DNA of 64,000 nucleotides from Pseudomonas sp. SLFW (lineage in GTDB: Bacteria; Pseudomonadota; Gammaproteobacteria; Pseudomonadales; Pseudomonadaceae), in NCBI RefSeq assembly GCF_009905615.1, contig NZ_JAAAKW010000007.1, forward strand, positions 186,001 to 250,000, given 5' to 3'. Of this stretch, positions 61,417 to 64,000 are shown one piece after another. The position numbers were made by a program, and so were the translations under genes. The notes under the pieces were generated by a model, which worked only from the letters and a program-made list of their open reading frames with translations, was not told where the DNA came from and searched no databases. Position 1 is the first letter of the stretch; every line of letters begins with the position of its first letter.

Positions 61417-61504
61417 TGTAGCCGTGAGCCTGCCGGCGAAAGCGTTCCGGCAGACATCCCAATGCATCGGGCCCACCGTCTTCACCAGCAGGCCGGCTGC
61501 TACA
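61417..61504. repeat. REP-like palindrome pair with GCCGGC core
   Basis: TGTAGCCGTGAGCCTGCCGGCG at the left (shown in part) and CAGCAGGCCGGCTGCTACA at the right share TGTAGC/GCTACA ends and a CCGGC core. It is a different family from the GGAG...CTCC elements, and separates the convergent lyase and putP genes. Confidence 0.65.
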
Positions 61505-61510
61505 GCGACA

Positions 61511-62995
61511 TTACACAGCCTTGTACTCTTTCTCCGCCGCTTCGAAACGCTGCAACATGCCCGCCGTCGGTCCTTTGCCCAGCGCACTGAAGAGCACAAT
61601 GGCAAGGCTGGCGAAGATGAAACCCGGAATGATTTCGTACAGGCCCAGCAACTCGAAGTGCTTCCAGACGACGACCGTGACGGCCCCCACCAGAATTCCT
61701 GCCAGCGCACCGTTGCGGGTCATGCCTTTCCATAGAACGGAAATCAGCACCACGGGGCCGAATGCCGCGCCGAAACCTGCCCACGCGTAGCTCACCAGAC
61801 CCAGGACTCGGTTCTCAGGGTTCGCGGCCATGGCGATGGCGATCAGGGCCACCAGCAGCACCATTGCACGTCCAACCCAGACCAGTTCAAGTTGCGAGGC
61901 ACGTTTGCGCAGGAATGCCTTGTAGAAGTCTTCCGTCAACGCGCTGGAACACACCAGCAACTGACAACTCAACGTACTCATGACAGCTGCCAGGATCGCC
62001 GACAGCAGCACGCCGGCCACCCACGGATTGAACAGCAGCTTTGCCAGCTCGATGAACACGCGCTCGGGGTTTTCCGTCACCGGCCCGGCGACTTCAGGAT
62101 GCGCGGAGAAATAGGCGATACCGAAGAAGCCGACGGCCACGGTGCCGCCCAGGCACAGGATCATCCACGCCATGGAGATGCGACGGGCCTTGGCGATCGA
62201 CTTCACCGAATCGGCCGCCATGAAACGCGCCAGGATATGCGGCTGCCCGAAATACCCCAGGCCCCAGCCCATCAAAGAAATGATGCCGATGAAGGTAGTG
62301 TTCTTGAGCATGTCGAAGTGAGCCGGGTCTTTGGCTTCAATGGCCAGAAACGTGGTATCGACGCCACCCGTGGCCAGCAGGACGATGATGGGCGTCAGGA
62401 TGAGCGCAAAGATCATCAACGTGGCCTGCACAGTGTCGGTCCAGCTCACGGCGAGGAAACCGCCGATGAATGTGTACGCGATGGTCGCGGCGGCTCCGGC
62501 CCACAGCGCGGTTTCATAAGGCATGCCAAACGTGCTTTCGAACAGACGCGCGCCGGCCACGATGCCCGAGGCGCAATAGATCGTGAAGAACACAAGGATC
62601 ACGATCGCCGAAATGATCCGCAGCACGCCGCTGGTATCTTCGAAGCGGCTGGAGAAGTAATCCGGGAGTGTGAGTGCGTCGCCGTTATGCTCGGTCTGCA
62701 CCCGCAGGCGACCGGCCACGAACAGCCAGTTCAGGTAGGCGCCGACGATCAGGCCGATGGCGATCCAGCTTTCCGACAGGCCGGACATGTAAATCGCGCC
62801 TGGAAGCCCCATCAGCAGCCAGCCACTCATGTCCGAGGCCCCCGCCGACAGCGCGGTCACAACGCTGCCCAGGCTTCGACCGCCGAGTATGTAATCCGAA
62901 AGGTTATTGGTGGAGCGATAAGCCATGAGTCCGATCAGGACCATGGCAGCGATGTAGATCACAAAAGTGATCAACGTAGGGTTGCTAATGTTCAT
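61511..62995 (-). CDS. putP: Sodium/proline symporter
   Basis: A 494-residue sodium:solute symporter starting MNISNPTLITFVIYIAAMVL. About 13 hydrophobic helices are visible. Conserved SSS/PutP segments include SDYILGGRSLGSVVTALSAG (helix 2), SDMSGWLLMGLPGAIYMSGL and GWGLGYFGQPHILARFMA. It imports proline with Na+. It is divergent from putA, and the region between them carries PutA operator-like sites. ATG at 62995 is used; an upstream in-frame extension lacks support. Confidence 0.95.
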   Translation of the reverse strand: MNISNPTLITFVIYIAAMVLIGLMAYRSTNNLSDYILGGRSLGSVVTALSAGASDMSGWLLMGLPGAIYMSGLSESWIAIGLIVGAYLNWLFVAGRLRVQTEHNGDALTLPDYFSSRFEDTSGVLRIISAIVILVFFTIYCASGIVAGARLFESTFGMPYETALWAGAAATIAYTFIGGFLAVSWTDTVQATLMIFALILTPIIVLLATGGVDTTFLAIEAKDPAHFDMLKNTTFIGIISLMGWGLGYFGQPHILARFMAADSVKSIAKARRISMAWMILCLGGTVAVGFFGIAYFSAHPEVAGPVTENPERVFIELAKLLFNPWVAGVLLSAILAAVMSTLSCQLLVCSSALTEDFYKAFLRKRASQLELVWVGRAMVLLVALIAIAMAANPENRVLGLVSYAWAGFGAAFGPVVLISVLWKGMTRNGALAGILVGAVTVVVWKHFELLGLYEIIPGFIFASLAIVLFSALGKGPTAGMLQRFEAAEKEYKAV

Positions 62996-63340
62996 CGTCT
63001 GTCCATGCCTTGGTGAAAGGAGGCACAACGGGTTGCACCAAAGGCGGGCATCCTAGGGAACAGAACGGAAAAGGTGCAACCTTTCGGAACACTGAGCCGC
63101 TCTTTTTCTGAGTCAAAATGTATCCCATTGGTTTTTATGCGCTTTTTTTGAACCATTGACAGCCGAAATCCCACCAAATGACGGTGCTCAAACCCTTTTT
63201 TGAGGGGCATCGTGCATTGACGATACCTTTGGAAATATCTTGAAAAAATGGGTTGCACCCGGTTGCACCCAGCCCCGACCACAGGCTAATCTTGCCCGCA
63301 GTGACAGCCACGCCCAATGTGGCTCTGATGAGGACAAGAC
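62996..63340. promoter_or_regulatory. putP/putA divergent control region with four GGTTGCACC sites
   Basis: 345 bases. GGTTGCACC occurs at 63031-63039, 63251-63259 and 63261-63269, and in reverse (GGTGCAACC) at 63073-63081. GTTGCA is the core recognised by PutA acting as a proline-responsive repressor. Sites flank both promoters, so both genes are probably repressed without proline. Confidence 0.75.
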
Positions 63341-64000
63341 ATGGCGACCACCACCCTCGGTGTCAAACTCGACGACCCGACCCGCGAGCGATTGAAAGCA
63401 GCTGCGCAGTCCATTGACCGGACTCCCCACTGGCTTATCAAACAGGCGATTTTCAATTACCTGGAGAAGCTCGAAGCTGGCGCCACCCTCAACGAGCTCA
63501 ATGGGCTGGTCAGCAAAGACGCCGACGACCACGGTGAACTGCCTGCGGATAACGGCCATCAGGCGTTCCTTGAATTCGCTGAAAGCATCCTGCCTCAGTC
63601 AGTGCTGCGCGCCGCGATCACGTCGGCTTATCGTCGCCCTGAGCCTGAAGTCGTGCCAATGCTGCTGGAACAGGCCCGCCTGCCAGTAGCCATGGCAGAC
63701 GCCACCCACAAGCTGGCCGCGTCGATTGCCGAAAAACTGCGCAATCAAAAGAGCGCCGGGGGCCGCGCGGGCATCGTGCAGGGCCTGCTGCAAGAGTTCT
63801 CGCTGTCGTCCCAAGAAGGCGTGGCGCTGATGTGCCTGGCCGAAGCGCTGCTGCGCATTCCGGACAAAGGCACCCGCGATGCACTGATCCGCGACAAGAT
63901 CAGCACCGGCAATTGGCACCCGCACTTGGGTAACAGCCCGTCGCTGTTCGTCAACGCCGCGACCTGGGGGCTGCTGCTGACTGGCAAGCTGGTCAGCACT
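63341..64000 (+). CDS. putA: Bifunctional proline dehydrogenase/P5C dehydrogenase PutA, truncated by the window edge
   Basis: The first 220 codons are present from the ATG at 63341, with no stop before the edge. Residues 1-47 form the ribbon-helix-helix DNA-binding domain (TTLGVKLDDPTRERLKAAAQ, then TPHWLIKQAIFNYLEKLE). The following helical arm and the start of the proline dehydrogenase region include EFAESILPQSVLRAAI and GNSPSLFVNAATWGLLLTG. PutA oxidises proline to glutamate at the membrane and represses putA/putP when proline is absent. The DNA-binding domain supports autoregulation through the sites upstream. Confidence 0.95.
   Translation, partial: MATTTLGVKLDDPTRERLKAAAQSIDRTPHWLIKQAIFNYLEKLEAGATLNELNGLVSKDADDHGELPADNGHQAFLEFAESILPQSVLRAAITSAYRRPEPEVVPMLLEQARLPVAMADATHKLAASIAEKLRNQKSAGGRAGIVQGLLQEFSLSSQEGVALMCLAEALLRIPDKGTRDALIRDKISTGNWHPHLGNSPSLFVNAATWGLLLTGKLVST

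Noticed and set aside
1..64000. Prophage, integron or insertion sequence
   Set aside because: No transposase, integrase, phage structural gene or tRNA attachment site was found; the toxin-like gene has no flanking direct repeats that I could see.
1..64000. tRNA or rRNA genes
   Set aside because: No cloverleaf with a GTTCRA T-loop or rRNA-like sequence was seen in the intergenic regions.

Overview
The window is chromosomal DNA of a Pseudomonas, most likely of the fluorescens/syringae lineage. The evidence is a GC-rich sequence, a gene order that follows P. aeruginosa PAO1 PA4999-PA5018 (core lipopolysaccharide locus, glnE, aceE, aceF, dipA, msrA), a second block that matches the PAO1 choline/betaine locus (gbdR, sdaB, cbcXWV, betIBA), and many Pseudomonas-type REP palindromes between genes. 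Family names come from recognised motifs and remembered gene order; no database search was possible.

Region 1 (1-21.5 kb) is the LPS core-oligosaccharide cluster on the minus strand: a truncated O-antigen ligase (waaL), glycosyltransferases (wapR-like, a PA5001-like protein, wapH), a PIG-L deacetylase (dnpA), a Mig-14 protein, a carbamoyltransferase (wapO), a run of core kinases (a PA5006-like protein with two kinase lobes, wapQ, wapP, waaP), then waaG, waaC and waaF. Genes overlap by 1-17 bases almost throughout, so the cluster is probably translationally coupled. It is interrupted at 8.2-14.3 kb by a plus-strand gene for a 2029-residue toxin-like protein that is not part of the PAO1 locus. 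Its C-terminal half carries two copies of a TIKI/EreA-like domain, one with both GxxH motifs and one with both lost. This is the most unusual object in the window.

Region 2 (21.7-34.4 kb) is core metabolism: glnE (glutamine synthetase adenylyltransferase), aceE-aceF (pyruvate dehydrogenase E1 and E2), a DipA-like c-di-GMP phosphodiesterase, msrA and rlmJ. Two GntR/FadR-type palindromes 52 bp apart lie upstream of aceE.

Region 3 (34.7-45.9 kb) holds a small conserved-looking ORF, then the choline module. CbcXWV imports choline, BetA and BetB oxidise it to glycine betaine, BetI is the choline-responsive repressor, GbdR is the betaine-responsive activator, and SdaB (serine dehydratase) handles serine at the end of betaine catabolism.

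Region 4 (46-64 kb) is mixed housekeeping and accessory genes: a TldD/PmbA-like pair, an MFS exporter, dbpA, an HI0933-family flavoprotein, a YccS-like protein, a periplasmic solute-binding protein, an ElaA acetyltransferase, a small winged-helix protein, a YgjP metallopeptidase, a REC-PAS-GGDEF-EAL regulator, a PL7 alginate lyase, and the divergent putP/putA pair with PutA operator-like sites between them. putA runs off the right edge.
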